Part shown: positions 29,215 to 39,418 of the stretch, piece by piece | Layout: every line of letters starts with the position of its first letter | Position numbering within the stretch: position 1 is the stretch's first letter | NCBI RefSeq assembly: GCF_004123905.1 | Contig: NZ_MZXW01000015.1 | Span: 310,001-374,000 of the forward strand | From: Bradyrhizobium betae | GTDB lineage: Bacteria; Pseudomonadota; Alphaproteobacteria; Rhizobiales; Xanthobacteraceae | Direction of reading: 5' to 3' | Length of the DNA: 64,000 nucleotides | Program-made: the position numbers and the translations under genes | The notes under the pieces: model-generated | Databases searched by the model: none | The model's input: the letters and a program-made list of their open reading frames with translations, nothing else | Told to the model about the DNA's origin: nothing

Positions 29215-29687
29215 CGCTGTGCCTCCGCAACCAGCGCATCGAGGCGCTTCTCGTCGAGCCGGCCAACAAGGCGACCGTCGAGCATCGCGGACGGCGCGGT
29301 CGCGCACAGGCCGAGGCAGTAGATCGGCTCCAGCGTGACGCGATCATCGGCTGTCGTATGTCCAAGCGAAACGCCGAGCCTCGCTTCCGCGCGCGCAGCC
29401 AGCGCATCGCCGCCGGCGGCCTGACAGGCCTCCGCGCGGCACAGCTTCAGCACATGGCGGCCGGCCGGCTTGTGGCGGAAATCGTGATAGAACGTGAACA
29501 CGCCATGCACTTCCGCGCGCGACAGGTTCAGCGCCTGCGCCACCATGGGAATCGCTGCCTCCGGCACGTAGCCGAACGCCTCCTGAAGCGCATGCAGGAT
29601 GACCAGCGTCGCGCCTTCCCGGTTCGCATGTTCGGCGATGATCTCGGCGCCGCGCGTCTCATCCCAAGGCTCGTAAACCGCTGTCAT
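29211..29687 (-). CDS. fdsG: NAD-dependent formate dehydrogenase gamma subunit
   Basis: A 158-residue NuoE-like [2Fe-2S] protein. The cluster ligands are CRAEAC and, about 40 residues on, CLGLCATAPSAML. The family motif LNLSRAEVHGVFTFYHDF precedes them. It is the first gene of the operon and overlaps fdsB by 4 bp. The intergenic region upstream (29688-29911) separates it from the divergent LysR gene. Confidence 0.95.
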   Translation of the reverse strand: MTAVYEPWDETRGAEIIAEHANREGATLVILHALQEAFGYVPEAAIPMVAQALNLSRAEVHGVFTFYHDFRHKPAGRHVLKLCRAEACQAAGGDALAARAEARLGVSLGHTTADDRVTLEPIYCLGLCATAPSAMLDGRLVGRLDEKRLDALVAEAQR

Positions 29688-29804
29688 TCTTCGTTCTCAA
29701 TTTGAGCGTCCCTTCCTCGCAAACTATTTGGAATCGTTCGAAGATCAATAAAGCTGTCTCATGCTGCGATTGCGAATTCAGATCGATCGGCACAGCCAAT
29801 TGGA

Positions 29805-29834
29805 CGATACGAATTGGTAATCAAGCTCGTATCG
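29805..29834. promoter_or_regulatory. Candidate LysR operator between fdsG and the regulator gene
   Basis: CGATACGA at 29805-29812 and TCGTATCG at 29827-29834 form a perfect 8-bp inverted repeat separated by 14 nt. It lies in the 224-bp divergent region, centred about 90 bp before the regulator start and 130 bp before fdsG. Position and symmetry fit a LysR-type regulatory site controlling both directions. Confidence 0.5.
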
Positions 29835-29911
29835 GTTGCCGGTTTTTGCGTGTTGGTGCAGGGCCGGCGTGCTAGCTTGCATGCCACGACAGAATTCGAG
29901 GAGACGACCGG

Positions 29912-30805
29912 TTGATCGACAAGCTTGAACTGCTGCTGGCGCTGGCAAAGGAGCGGCATTTTGGACGCGCGGCAGAAGTTTGCGGCGTGACGCAACCGAC
30001 CATGTCGACCGGGCTGAAGCAGCTCGAGGAGATCCTGGGCGTGATGCTGGTCCAGCGCGGATCGCGCTTCCAGGGTTTCACCCCTGAGGGCGAGCGGGCG
30101 CTGGATTGGGCGCGGCGGATCGTGGGCGACGCGCGGGCCATGCGCGACGAGATCAACGGGCTGAAGCATCAGCTCTCCGGCGAGATACGCATCGCGGCGA
30201 TCCCGACCGTGCTCGGCATGGTCGCCCAGCTGACGACACCATTCCGCGCCAAGCATCCCGAGGTGCGCTTCCGCATCCAGTCCACCACGTCATCGGAAGT
30301 GCTGGGACTGCTCGAAAATCTCGAGGTCGATGCGGGGCTGACCTACATCGAGAACGAGCCGATCGGAAAGGTGCGTACCATTCCGCTCTACAACGAGAGC
30401 TATCGCCTGCTGACCGCCCCGGACGGGATGTTCGGCGATCGCGAGACGGTGACGTGGAAGGAGGTCGGCGAGGTGCCGCTGTGCCTGCTGACGCCCGACA
30501 TGCAGAACCGCCGCATCATCGACCGCGCGCTGCGCTCGGTCGGCGCGGAGGCGACGCCGACCCTGACCTCGAACTCGCTGCTGGTGCTGTTCACGCACGT
30601 GAAGACGGGGCGCTGGGCGAGCGTGATGCCGGCCAAGCTCGCCGAGACGCTCGGTCTGTCCGACACGGTCCGCTCGATCCCGATCACCGATCCCGACGTC
30701 AATTACAGCATCGGCATGGTGATCCCGCAGCGTGATCCCATGACGCCGTTGATCGCGGCGCTGGTCAATGTCGCGCGCGAAGTCGCGCCGTCGCTGCAAT
30801 TGTAA
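29912..30805 (+). CDS. LysR family regulator, probably of formate dehydrogenase
   Basis: A 297-residue LysR-type regulator. The start is a TTG at 29912 preceded by GAGGAG; no better start exists. The N-terminal winged helix (LLLALAKERHFGRAAEVCGV, TQPTMSTGLKQLEE) is typical, followed by a periplasmic-binding-like effector domain from about residue 90. It is divergent from fdsGBA-fdhD-fdsD, the classic arrangement for a regulator of that operon. The effector could be formate, but this is inference. Confidence 0.88.
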   Translation: MIDKLELLLALAKERHFGRAAEVCGVTQPTMSTGLKQLEEILGVMLVQRGSRFQGFTPEGERALDWARRIVGDARAMRDEINGLKHQLSGEIRIAAIPTVLGMVAQLTTPFRAKHPEVRFRIQSTTSSEVLGLLENLEVDAGLTYIENEPIGKVRTIPLYNESYRLLTAPDGMFGDRETVTWKEVGEVPLCLLTPDMQNRRIIDRALRSVGAEATPTLTSNSLLVLFTHVKTGRWASVMPAKLAETLGLSDTVRSIPITDPDVNYSIGMVIPQRDPMTPLIAALVNVAREVAPSLQL

Positions 30806-30808
30806 GCG

Positions 30809-33139
30809 TTACGCCGCAGCCGATATTCCGGCCGCCGCCTTGATCGCATCGCGCGGCAGGGTGACGCGGACGACGGTGCCGACGTCGATCTTCGAGCGCA
30901 GCTTCATCGAGCCGCCGTGCAGCTGCGCCAGCGAGCGGGCGATCGCGAGGCCGAGGCCCGAGCCGTGATAGGTCTTGGTGAGCTGGCTCTCGACCTGCTC
31001 GAACGGACGGCCGAGCCGCGACAGCGAATGCGGCGCGATGCCGATGCCGGTGTCGGCGATCATCAGCACGATCTTGTCGTCGAGCTGCCGGCTGCGCACC
31101 ACGATGCGTCCGCCGTCGGGCGTGAACTTCACCGCGTTCGACAGCAAATTGACGATGATCTGCTTGGTGGCGCGGCGGTCGGCAACAACGGAGATCGACG
31201 TCTCGATGTCGGCGTCGAGCGTCAGTTTCTTGTCCTGGGCCCGGCCGGTGACGACCCGCAAGGATTCCGCCAGCGTCTGCGCGAGATCGAGCTCTTCCAT
31301 GTCGAGCTTCATGCGGCCGGCCTCGATCTTGGACATGTCGAGGATGTCGTTGATGACTTCGAGCAGGTAATGGCCGCTGGTCAGGATGTCCTGGCAGTAT
31401 TCCTGGTATTTCTCCGAGCCCAGCTCACCGAACATGCCGCTTCCCATGATCTCGGAGAAGCCGATGATGGCGTTGAGCGGGGTGCGCAGCTCGTGGCTCA
31501 TATTGGCGAGGAATTTCGATTTGGTCTGGTTGGCTTCCTCGGCGCGGGTTTTCTCGCGTTGATATTTTTCGGCGAGATCGGCGAGCTCGTTGGTCTGGCG
31601 CTCGAGGGCTGCCTGTGAGCGCTTGAGGTCGATGACGGTGGCGCGCTGGCGCAAATCGTTGTCGACCAGCTTCTGCTCGTGCTCCTTGATGCGGGTGATG
31701 TCGGTGCCGACCGAGACGTAGCCGCCGTCCTTGGTGCGGCGCTCGCTGATGTGCAGCCAGCTGCCGTCGTCGAGCTGCGCCTCGAAGGTGCGCGCGCCGG
31801 GGCCTTGGGCCGCGGTCTCGTTGTGACGGGTGCGCACCTCCGGCATGCGGCCGACCTCAAGCACCGTCTCGTAGGAGGTGCCGGGGATGACGGCCGAGTC
31901 GGGCAGCTTGTGCAGGCGCTGGAAGTGCGAGTTGCAGAGCACGAGGCGGTCGCTGGCGTCCCACAGCACGAAGGCCTCGTTAATGGTCTCGATGGCGTCG
32001 CGCAGGCGGAGGTCGGCTTCCACCGTGCGCTCGGCGAGGCTCTTCTGCTCGGTGATGTCGACCGCAATCCCGATCAGGTGCACGCTGGAATCGGTCGCCC
32101 CGCTGGTCTTCTCGCAGCGGACGCGGAGCCAGATCCAGTGGCCGTCGACGTGCTGCATGCGGAAGGTCTGGTCGATGTGGGCGATCTTCTCGGAAATGAG
32201 CTGGTCGGCGATCTCGAACAGGTCGATGTCGTCGGACTTCACCAGCGCGTTGACCTCGCCGAAGGTGAGGAGTTCGTTGCGACCGTCGAGGCCCAGCATC
32301 GAGAACATTGATTGCGACCAGAAGATCCGGCCGCGCGACAGGTCCCAGTCCCACAATCCGCAGCGGCCGCGGTTGAGCGCGGTGTCGATCCGGCCGCGCA
32401 CGGCGTCGTTGATGAGGTCTCCCTCGCGGGCGCGGGTCGACTGCCAGTGAAAGGCGAAGCCGAGGATCAGGACGACGAAGCCTGTTGTCGCCGACAGCGT
32501 CACCGAGAGCGCGGCGTCCGAGCCCCAGATCGGCTCGTTGCGCTCCTGGATCACGGTGACGTAGCCGGGCAGCGACTTGATCTGCCGCGAGGTCGCCATC
32601 GCGGGATTGCCGTTCGGCAGCGTCATGTCGGAGATGTCGCCGTCGCGCGGCGGCGCCGCGAGCAGTTGCGCCGTGGTGATGGCATCCAGCAGGCGGTCGT
32701 TACCGGAGGGATCGCTGTCGATGGGAATGCGGGCGAGGATGCGGCGGTCGACGCCGGCCGAGGTGACGACGACGTGGCGGCCGGTGGCCATGCCCCAGGA
32801 CGGGATCAGGTCGGGCAGCAGCGTCGGCAGGTTCTCGATGTTCTTGAGCCGCTCCTGCCGCGTCGAGGTCAGGCGGTCGATACGCTCTGCGAGCAGGTCG
32901 GCGAGCGCCGAGATGTCGTGCCGGACGACCTGCCGCTTCTGGCGCGTCTGGTCGACGACCTGCACGAACGCACCGAGGCAGATCGTGATCAGGAACGCGA
33001 TGATCAGCGTCGGCACGGCGCGGCGAAGCGCCGGCTCCGCGATCAGGAGCCGATGATAGGCAGGTTTCGCGATCGATTGCGCCAATCCCTTGATCGAATC
33101 GGATTGGACGCACGCGTTCGCGGCGTCTGCACGCGACAT
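30809..33139 (-). CDS. Membrane PAS-domain sensor histidine kinase (PleC/DivJ-like)
   Basis: A 776-residue kinase. The ATG at 33139 ([11 protein letters not shown]) is preferred; a GTG at 33190 would add 17 residues. Helices at about residues 40-62 and 212-235 enclose a periplasmic region of about 150 residues. Two PAS domains follow, about 265-375 and 390-500, then a coiled coil and the H-box [19 protein letters not shown] with phospho-acceptor His549. The catalytic domain has [16 protein letters not shown] and GSGLGLAI. The DHp sequence ([20 protein letters not shown]) is that of the alphaproteobacterial PleC/DivJ class, which signals to DivK-type regulators. No regulator is adjacent. Confidence 0.9.
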   Translation of the reverse strand: MSRADAANACVQSDSIKGLAQSIAKPAYHRLLIAEPALRRAVPTLIIAFLITICLGAFVQVVDQTRQKRQVVRHDISALADLLAERIDRLTSTRQERLKNIENLPTLLPDLIPSWGMATGRHVVVTSAGVDRRILARIPIDSDPSGNDRLLDAITTAQLLAAPPRDGDISDMTLPNGNPAMATSRQIKSLPGYVTVIQERNEPIWGSDAALSVTLSATTGFVVLILGFAFHWQSTRAREGDLINDAVRGRIDTALNRGRCGLWDWDLSRGRIFWSQSMFSMLGLDGRNELLTFGEVNALVKSDDIDLFEIADQLISEKIAHIDQTFRMQHVDGHWIWLRVRCEKTSGATDSSVHLIGIAVDITEQKSLAERTVEADLRLRDAIETINEAFVLWDASDRLVLCNSHFQRLHKLPDSAVIPGTSYETVLEVGRMPEVRTRHNETAAQGPGARTFEAQLDDGSWLHISERRTKDGGYVSVGTDITRIKEHEQKLVDNDLRQRATVIDLKRSQAALERQTNELADLAEKYQREKTRAEEANQTKSKFLANMSHELRTPLNAIIGFSEIMGSGMFGELGSEKYQEYCQDILTSGHYLLEVINDILDMSKIEAGRMKLDMEELDLAQTLAESLRVVTGRAQDKKLTLDADIETSISVVADRRATKQIIVNLLSNAVKFTPDGGRIVVRSRQLDDKIVLMIADTGIGIAPHSLSRLGRPFEQVESQLTKTYHGSGLGLAIARSLAQLHGGSMKLRSKIDVGTVVRVTLPRDAIKAAAGISAAA

Positions 33140-33363
33140 GCCTTCGGCCCCCTGGAAAACCTGTACGACGAATTTCGAAAGCAGCCCCACGTCGCTTTCG
33201 AATCACAGCGATTTGAATCCACTTTGCGCAGGCTGTCGAGAGTCAATGAATCGTTAATGCCGAATAATTCTTATCCAATGGAGAGTTCGCGCCTCTCGCA
33301 TCCGCAAATCGATGTGAGCGATGAGTCCGAAACGGGAACGCGTGACTCCTCGTACATTCCAGA

Positions 33364-34737
33364 TCACGCGCGCGGCGGCTCGGCGTGACTGATGACGCGC
33401 TTCACGCTCGGGAACGCGCGGCGCAGCCTGCGCTCGATCGCATCGACATGCTCGTGCACCTTGATCACGCTCATCGACGGCATGGCACGGCAGTGGAAGT
33501 TGACGATCTCGCCGGCGTCGGTGTTGCGGACGCGCACATTATGGATGTCGTGGATCTCGCTGCCGGCGGCATATTCGGTCAGTGCGGCGGCAATGGTCTG
33601 GACCCGTTCCGGCGCAGCATCGACGCCGAACGGCAGTTCCGGTTCCAGCGGCTCGATATGAACGTCGACCTCGACGTCCTCGCCGAAATCCTCCTGGATG
33701 TTCCGCTCCAGCGTGTTGGCGACGTCGTGGGCGGCCTCGAGCTGCATGCCCGCGTCGACCTCGAGGTCGATGCCGACGATCAGCTTGGCGCCGAGATCGT
33801 GCACCGTGACGTGGTGGATGGCGAGACCAGAATTGCGCGCGATCACCATGATGCGGTCGCGCACCGTCTCGTTGTCGCGCGCGACGGGAACGGCGGTGAA
33901 GGTGAGGTCGGCATCGCCGAATGCCTTGCTGACGGCGGCTTCCGCGTTGCGCTTGATGCTTTCGACGCGGTCGATCGGATAGGTCCGCGGTACCTTCGCG
34001 ATAGTGTCGATGAACGTGGTCGCCCCGACCATGCGCACGCGCAGCCGCTCGACGTCGATCACGCCGGCCACGCTGCGGATCGCGGCCGTGGCTTTCTCCT
34101 GTGCGCCTTCCGGCGCGCGGTCGACCAGGGTCTGCACCGTCGAGCCCGCCATGCGCAGGCCGAGCAGGGCGATCATCACGGCGACGGCGGCAGCCGCCGC
34201 CGCGTCGCCCCACCAGAAGCCGAGGGCGGCCAGGATCAGGCCGATGATTACGGCAAACGAGCCCATCACGTCGGAGGCGAAATGCAGCGCATCGGCTGCC
34301 AGCGCCTGGCTCCGCGTTTCCCGCGCGGCCTTGTGCAGCGCGCGGGCACGCCAGAAATTGACGACGATGTCGATCACCAGCACCACGAACGGCACCGCCG
34401 AGATGGTCGGCGGCGAGGTTCCCTCGCGCAGGCGGCTGTAGGACTCGACCAGGATGCCGCCGGCGAGCACGTAAAGCAGGGCGGTGACGCCGAGCGCGGA
34501 GATGCTCTCCAGCTTGCCGTGGCCGTAATGGTGCTGGTCATCCGCCGGCTTGTCGGACACCCGCACCACCGCCCAGGTGATGATGGTCGCAATCAGGTCG
34601 ACCGAGGAATGCAGGGCCTCCGAGATCAGCGCGAGCGAGCCGATCGCGATGCCGACCGCGAACTTGGCCGCCGCCATGCCGCCGCTGGCGAAGACCGAGA
34701 TAGCCGCGACCGAGGTCTTGCTGTGTTGTGCGCTCAT
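33364..34737 (-). CDS. Cation diffusion facilitator family transporter with extended C-terminus
   Basis: A 457-residue CDF transporter, against about 300 for common members. The membrane domain (about residues 10-210) has the two metal-binding HxxxD motifs, ALHSSVDL and ALHFASDV. The C-terminal half contains three tandem segments of similar layout (about 220-295, 305-370 and 385-455), each reading strand-helix-strand, where CDF proteins normally have one such cytoplasmic dimerisation domain. It would export a divalent metal by proton antiport; the metal cannot be told from sequence. Confidence 0.9.
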   Translation of the reverse strand: MSAQHSKTSVAAISVFASGGMAAAKFAVGIAIGSLALISEALHSSVDLIATIITWAVVRVSDKPADDQHHYGHGKLESISALGVTALLYVLAGGILVESYSRLREGTSPPTISAVPFVVLVIDIVVNFWRARALHKAARETRSQALAADALHFASDVMGSFAVIIGLILAALGFWWGDAAAAAAVAVMIALLGLRMAGSTVQTLVDRAPEGAQEKATAAIRSVAGVIDVERLRVRMVGATTFIDTIAKVPRTYPIDRVESIKRNAEAAVSKAFGDADLTFTAVPVARDNETVRDRIMVIARNSGLAIHHVTVHDLGAKLIVGIDLEVDAGMQLEAAHDVANTLERNIQEDFGEDVEVDVHIEPLEPELPFGVDAAPERVQTIAAALTEYAAGSEIHDIHNVRVRNTDAGEIVNFHCRAMPSMSVIKVHEHVDAIERRLRRAFPSVKRVISHAEPPRA

Positions 34738-34864
34738 GGCGGGGATTTAGCAGCCCAGGGCTGAACATCAAGCGACGATCCACAGCTGTAGTCGCGAGTG
34801 AGTTGCAGGAGCGAAGGTGTTGCGAATGCTTCCGAATTGAAGGCTGGTCTATGCCGCTCTCTCC

Positions 34865-34949
34865 GTCATGCCCGGGCTTGTCCCGGGCATCCACGTTCTT
34901 CGTTCCGCGTGGCAAAGACGTGGATGGCCGGGACAAGCCCGGCCATGAC
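34865..34949. repeat. Palindromic intergenic repeat
   Basis: GTCATGCCCGGGCTTGTCCC at the left pairs with GGGACAAGCCCGGCCATGAC at the right, with a smaller CCACGT/ACGTGG hairpin inside. It occupies the 246-bp gap between two genes and has no coding content. Confidence 0.8.
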
Positions 34950-34983
34950 GAGTGGAGAGATTGCGGCTCTCGTCCGGCTGCTG

Positions 34984-35952
34984 TTAAAGCGTCACAACAA
35001 TCTTCCCCAGATGCTTGTTCGCTTCCATGTGCTCGAACGCCTTGTCGATGTCGTCGAACGCATAGACCTTGTCGATCGGCAGCTGCAGCTTGCGCGACTC
35101 CACCGCGCCCCAGATGTCCTTCTTGACCTCGTCAAAGATCTCGCGGACCTCCTCGACGGTGCGGGTGCGGAAGGTAACGCCGATATAGCTGATCCGGCGC
35201 GCGGCATGCAGGTCGAAGTTGAAGTCGGCATGGGTGCCGCCGAGCCGGCCGACATTGACGATGCGGCCCTTGACCTTGGTCGCAGCAAGGTTCTGGTTGG
35301 CGACTTGGCCCGAGACCTGGTCGACGATGAGGTCGACGCCTTCGCGGTTGGTCGCCTTCAGCACCTCGTCGACCCATTTGGGATCCGAGGAGTCCACCGC
35401 GAGGTCGGCGCCGTATTCCCCAAGCCGGCCGCGGCGATAGGCATCGGTCGACGAGCCGATCACCAGCCTGGCGCCCTTGAGTTTTGCAATTTGCATCGCC
35501 ATCAGGCCGACGCCGGAGCTCGCGCCCTGGATCAGCACGGCTTGGCCAGCCTGCACGCCACCGACCATGACGACGGCGTTGTACATGGTCGCGAGCGCGA
35601 CGGGGAGGGTGGCGGCCTCCTCAAAATTCATGTTCGAGGGCGCGCGGAACAGCCGGCCGTGATCGGCGAGTGTGTACTCGGCGAACGCCGCGCCGCCCGA
35701 TCCCATGATGCGGTCGCCGACCTTCACGCCCTTGGCATCCGGTCCGAGCTCGGCGACTTCGCCGGCCCATTCCATGCCGAGCACGGTGCCGACGCCGCCG
35801 GCCGCGCCATGAGCGTGACCTTTGCGCATGCCGGTGTCGGCGCGATTGAGGCCGCAGGCGCGCACGCGAACCAGCACCTGCGTGCCTTTAGGTTTTGGTT
35901 GAGCGACGTCGGAAATCCGAGCGCCCTCAGGGCTGTAGACGTAAGCTTTCAT
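34984..35952 (-). CDS. Zinc-free quinone oxidoreductase-like alcohol dehydrogenase family protein
   Basis: A 322-residue MDR-superfamily enzyme. The N-terminal GroES-like domain (VLVRVRACGLNRADTGMRKG) lacks the zinc-binding Cys/His set of classical alcohol dehydrogenases. The NADPH-binding Rossmann motif is ASSGVGLMAMQIAKLKGARL. This places it with quinone oxidoreductases/crotonyl-CoA reductase relatives; the substrate is unknown. The C-terminus ends HLGKIVVTL, typical for the family. Confidence 0.9.
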   Translation of the reverse strand: MKAYVYSPEGARISDVAQPKPKGTQVLVRVRACGLNRADTGMRKGHAHGAAGGVGTVLGMEWAGEVAELGPDAKGVKVGDRIMGSGGAAFAEYTLADHGRLFRAPSNMNFEEAATLPVALATMYNAVVMVGGVQAGQAVLIQGASSGVGLMAMQIAKLKGARLVIGSSTDAYRRGRLGEYGADLAVDSSDPKWVDEVLKATNREGVDLIVDQVSGQVANQNLAATKVKGRIVNVGRLGGTHADFNFDLHAARRISYIGVTFRTRTVEEVREIFDEVKKDIWGAVESRKLQLPIDKVYAFDDIDKAFEHMEANKHLGKIVVTL

Positions 35953-36003
35953 GCGTTACCTCGAACTCAATTGAGTTTGTAGATGAAGAGCGATGCCGTT
36001 CTT

Positions 36004-36140
36004 CGCCTCTCCCCGCGTGCGGGGAGAGGCCGGAATTTGCGGAGCAAATTCCGGGTGAGGGGAGTCTCCGCCAACCGCTACCGTCCTCGCGGAGACTCCC
36101 CCTCACCCCGACCCTCTCCCCGCAAGCGGGGCGAGGGAGT
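36004..36140. repeat. Composite palindromic repeat
   Basis: Two nested hairpins: CCTCTCCCCGC/GCGGGGAGAGG at the left, and GGAGTCTCCGC...GCGGAGACTCC across the centre, ending in CCCTCTCCCCGCAAGCGGGG. A related element lies at 58560-58720. Confidence 0.8.
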
Positions 36141-36184
36141 AGACCTTCGGCGCCGCGAGCGCCTTGTTCAAATCACATCAGTGA

Positions 36185-37210
<1,026 letters not shown>

Positions 37211-37331
37211 TTATCGGTTGATGGCGCGAGGATGCCGCCGGGGGTGAGAAATGTCTATTGCGGGGTCGTGCGGCGGAGGCGGGGCCTCATGCGGAGAATG
37301 GGCGTGATTCCGCGGGGCGGATAATTGGGGG

Positions 37332-37466
37332 CTCGTGTCCCGGACGCGCTGCAGCGTGCAACGCTGCTGCGCAGAGCCGGGACCCAGAAGGCCACGCAGC
37401 GTGCTGATGCATGGGCCCCGGCTCTGCAGCGCATCACTTCGTGCTGCGCGGCGTCCGGGGCACGAG
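37332..37466. repeat. Palindromic intergenic repeat
   Basis: CTCGTGTCCCGGACGC at the left edge pairs with GCGTCCGGGGCACGAG at the right, with inner GAGCCGGG/CCCGGCTC arms. REP-like, no coding potential. Confidence 0.8.
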
Positions 37467-37506
37467 ACCTCGGCTTTCGAGCCAAATTGCTCGCAATGAC
37501 GGGAAA

Positions 37507-38154
37507 CTACTCCGCCGACAGCCGCACCATCTGGCGGCCGCCGTTCATTTCCTTGAGGCGGTTGACGAAGTTTTCCGGGCGCTGCCAGCGATAGGGCACC
37601 TGCAGGCCCATGAATTCGGCGATGTCGCCGATGAAGCCGGTGCAATTGGTGGTTTCGGCGTTCCAGACCGGAGAGCTCGCCTGCAATTTCTTGATGTAGG
37701 CGAACACGCGTTTGGCGTCGGCTTCGTTGAGGTACACGCGGTAGCTCGCGGTCAGATAGTCCGGATCGAGATCGCCATAGCTCGCGCCGGTCTCGGATGG
37801 CACCCAGGTGAGGTGACCGAGCACATAGGCCCAGGTGTCCCCGGACGGGGTAAGGCCTGCGACCTCGACGGCGCGCTCGCTGGTCTTGCCGTACCAGACG
37901 AAAGCGTGGCCCCAGCTCGCCGCCGTGCGGGCGCGGAAATCCACGTAGTACGGACCTTTCTCCGCACGCGCGATCGGGCGCCGCGATTGCGGTGCCGATC
38001 GTGATGCGGTGTCGGTCGTGGCAAGCGCGTTGGCATCGGCAGCGCGCTTGTTCGCTTCATGGGCCGAGGCCGAGGGTGTTGTGCATGCGATCATGGCCGC
38101 CAGGGCAAATCCCGCAAGGATGCAGGATCCCGATCGATCAGGTTTGTTCGTCAC
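37507..38154 (-). CDS. Exported hypothetical protein
   Basis: A 215-residue protein with an N-terminal signal (SCILAGFALAAMIACTTPSA). Cleavage could occur after ASA; the Cys could also be a weak lipobox. The mature domain (about residues 65-210) has YYVDFRARTAASWGHAFVWY, WAYVLGHLTWVPSETGAS and NCTGFIGDIAEFMGLQVPY. The conserved-looking His/Cys pattern (WGHAFV, then NCTGFIG) suggests a papain-like or NlpC-like fold, but no family can be assigned from sequence alone. Confidence 0.7.
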   Translation of the reverse strand: MTNKPDRSGSCILAGFALAAMIACTTPSASAHEANKRAADANALATTDTASRSAPQSRRPIARAEKGPYYVDFRARTAASWGHAFVWYGKTSERAVEVAGLTPSGDTWAYVLGHLTWVPSETGASYGDLDPDYLTASYRVYLNEADAKRVFAYIKKLQASSPVWNAETTNCTGFIGDIAEFMGLQVPYRWQRPENFVNRLKEMNGGRQMVRLSAE

Positions 38155-38199
38155 GCTTTGCCCCTCGACTGTCAGCCGCTTACGCAGATTTTGCGCGTA

Positions 38200-38400
38200 T
38201 CAGTAGCGCGCTGCGACTGGGCCGGGCGCCTTGCCGATCGGGGCCTTTCCAATCGGGCTCTTGCCAATCGGCATCTTGCCGATCGGAGCCTGCTCCCCGT
38301 AGACCGGCACCGGCTGGCGGCGCGGCAGATCTGCAGCGTTCGCAACCGTCACCAGAGCAAGCGTGGCACCCAGAACAAATACAATCTTCTTCACAGTCAT
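38200..38400 (-). CDS. Small secreted protein with tandem PIGK repeats
   Basis: A 66-residue protein. The ATG at 38400 gives a signal peptide (MTVKKIVFVLGATLALVTVA, cleavage near ANA/ADL). The mature peptide is about 44 residues, Pro-rich, and contains PIGKM-PIGKS-PIGKA-PIGKA, a five-residue unit repeated four times, encoded by 15-bp direct repeats at about 38230-38290. It is basic and probably unstructured. No family was recognised. Confidence 0.65.
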   Translation of the reverse strand: MTVKKIVFVLGATLALVTVANAADLPRRQPVPVYGEQAPIGKMPIGKSPIGKAPIGKAPGPVAARY

Positions 38401-38571
38401 ACCCCTAGAAGGTTTAGTCCAAACACGGCACAGCCGTGCCCCCAGACACGCCTCACAGAAGGGCGGCGGAATGCGACCACAGTGCGGCATCCTCGCGACA
38501 TGTTGGCGGCATCTCTCGAGCGCGCGGAGATGTGATGTGTCGGAATGTTTCGACGCTACGCCGCGCGTTCG

Positions 38572-39285
38572 TCAGCGGTCGGCGCTCAGGCGAAAATTCA
38601 TCTCGATCCTTGCCGACGGCGTGCCGTTCGCAACGTGCCAGTCCGAATAGCCCGGTGTCGGATCGGGATCGGAGGAGAGATCGAGCCGCCACGATTGTGC
38701 GGGCTGGTTGGGCAGGGTGAGGGTGACGAGGCGGTGGCCTGTCTTGTACATCAGCGAGGCGGAAGTGACGATCACCTGGCGGTCGCCGTCGTGGCCGTGC
38801 CAGCGGTTGGTCAACTCGGCCACGGTGTATCCCTGTCGTTCCTGCACCTCGATCCGCACGTCCTCCCTCGCCGGCAAGGTCATTCCGGGTGGCAGCTTGA
38901 ACTGGAGGTCGAGCGTCATGAAGCCGTGACTGAGATAGGGCGAGCGGATGAGCTCGTACCACGCCCACCAGCCGAGCCCCGCAACCAGCAGCACAAGCGT
39001 GACGGCAAAGGGGAACGAGATGCGGCTGCGCGAGGCCGCTGCGGTGCCGGGCACCTCCACATCGGGCAGAGAGACGCTCGCTCTGACGATGCCGATCCTG
39101 CTGAACAGCCACACCCCGACAACAAAGCCGATGACACCGCCGATCGGCCCGATCTGGAAGAAAGCCCCCATGGCGGTGCCGCCATCCCGGTCCGGCCCCG
39201 CGAGCGTCGCCACCAGGATCGCAAGTCCGAACCAGCCGGCCAGCATGCCGACGAGACCAGACATGAGGCCGAGGATGATGCGCAT
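38572..39285 (-). CDS. Membrane-anchored hypothetical protein
   Basis: A 237-residue protein from the ATG at 39285 (MRIILGLMSGLVGMLAGWFG). Three membrane helices are likely: about residues 3-25, 37-60 and 88-107. A soluble C-terminal domain (about 110-235) with many alternating strands follows (LQFKLPPGMTLPAREDVRIE, VIVTSASLMYKTGHRLVTLT), probably periplasmic. No known domain was recognised. Confidence 0.65.
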   Translation of the reverse strand: MRIILGLMSGLVGMLAGWFGLAILVATLAGPDRDGGTAMGAFFQIGPIGGVIGFVVGVWLFSRIGIVRASVSLPDVEVPGTAAASRSRISFPFAVTLVLLVAGLGWWAWYELIRSPYLSHGFMTLDLQFKLPPGMTLPAREDVRIEVQERQGYTVAELTNRWHGHDGDRQVIVTSASLMYKTGHRLVTLTLPNQPAQSWRLDLSSDPDPTPGYSDWHVANGTPSARIEMNFRLSADR

Positions 39286-39326
39286 GGCGGATTGGTCGCG
39301 CTGGCGCCAACTCCGGTTCGAGGCCC

Positions 39327-39411
39327 GTAGGATGGGTAGAGCGGAAGCGAAACCCATCGATCGTTTCACCGAGGAGGGATGATGGGTTTCGCTGCACTCT
39401 ACCCATCCTAC
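39327..39411. repeat. Palindromic intergenic repeat
   Basis: GTAGGATGGGTAGAG at the left pairs with CTCTACCCATCCTAC at the right, with inner CGAAACCCATC/GATGGGTTTCG arms. Confidence 0.8.
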
Positions 39412-39418
39412 AAGAGGA

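Noticed and set aside
27658..29687. fdsB/fdsG considered as complex I genes nuoF/nuoE
   Set aside because: They are fused in order with a molybdenum formate dehydrogenase alpha subunit, FdhD and FdsD, and no other nuo genes are present.
34865..34949. Large inverted repeats considered as insertion sequences
   Set aside because: There is no transposase, no target duplication, and all are shorter than 200 bp; they fit REP-like elements.
38220..38300. 15-bp direct repeats considered as a CRISPR or integration site
   Set aside because: They are contiguous, in frame and encode PIGK units in a signal-peptide protein; there are no spacers.
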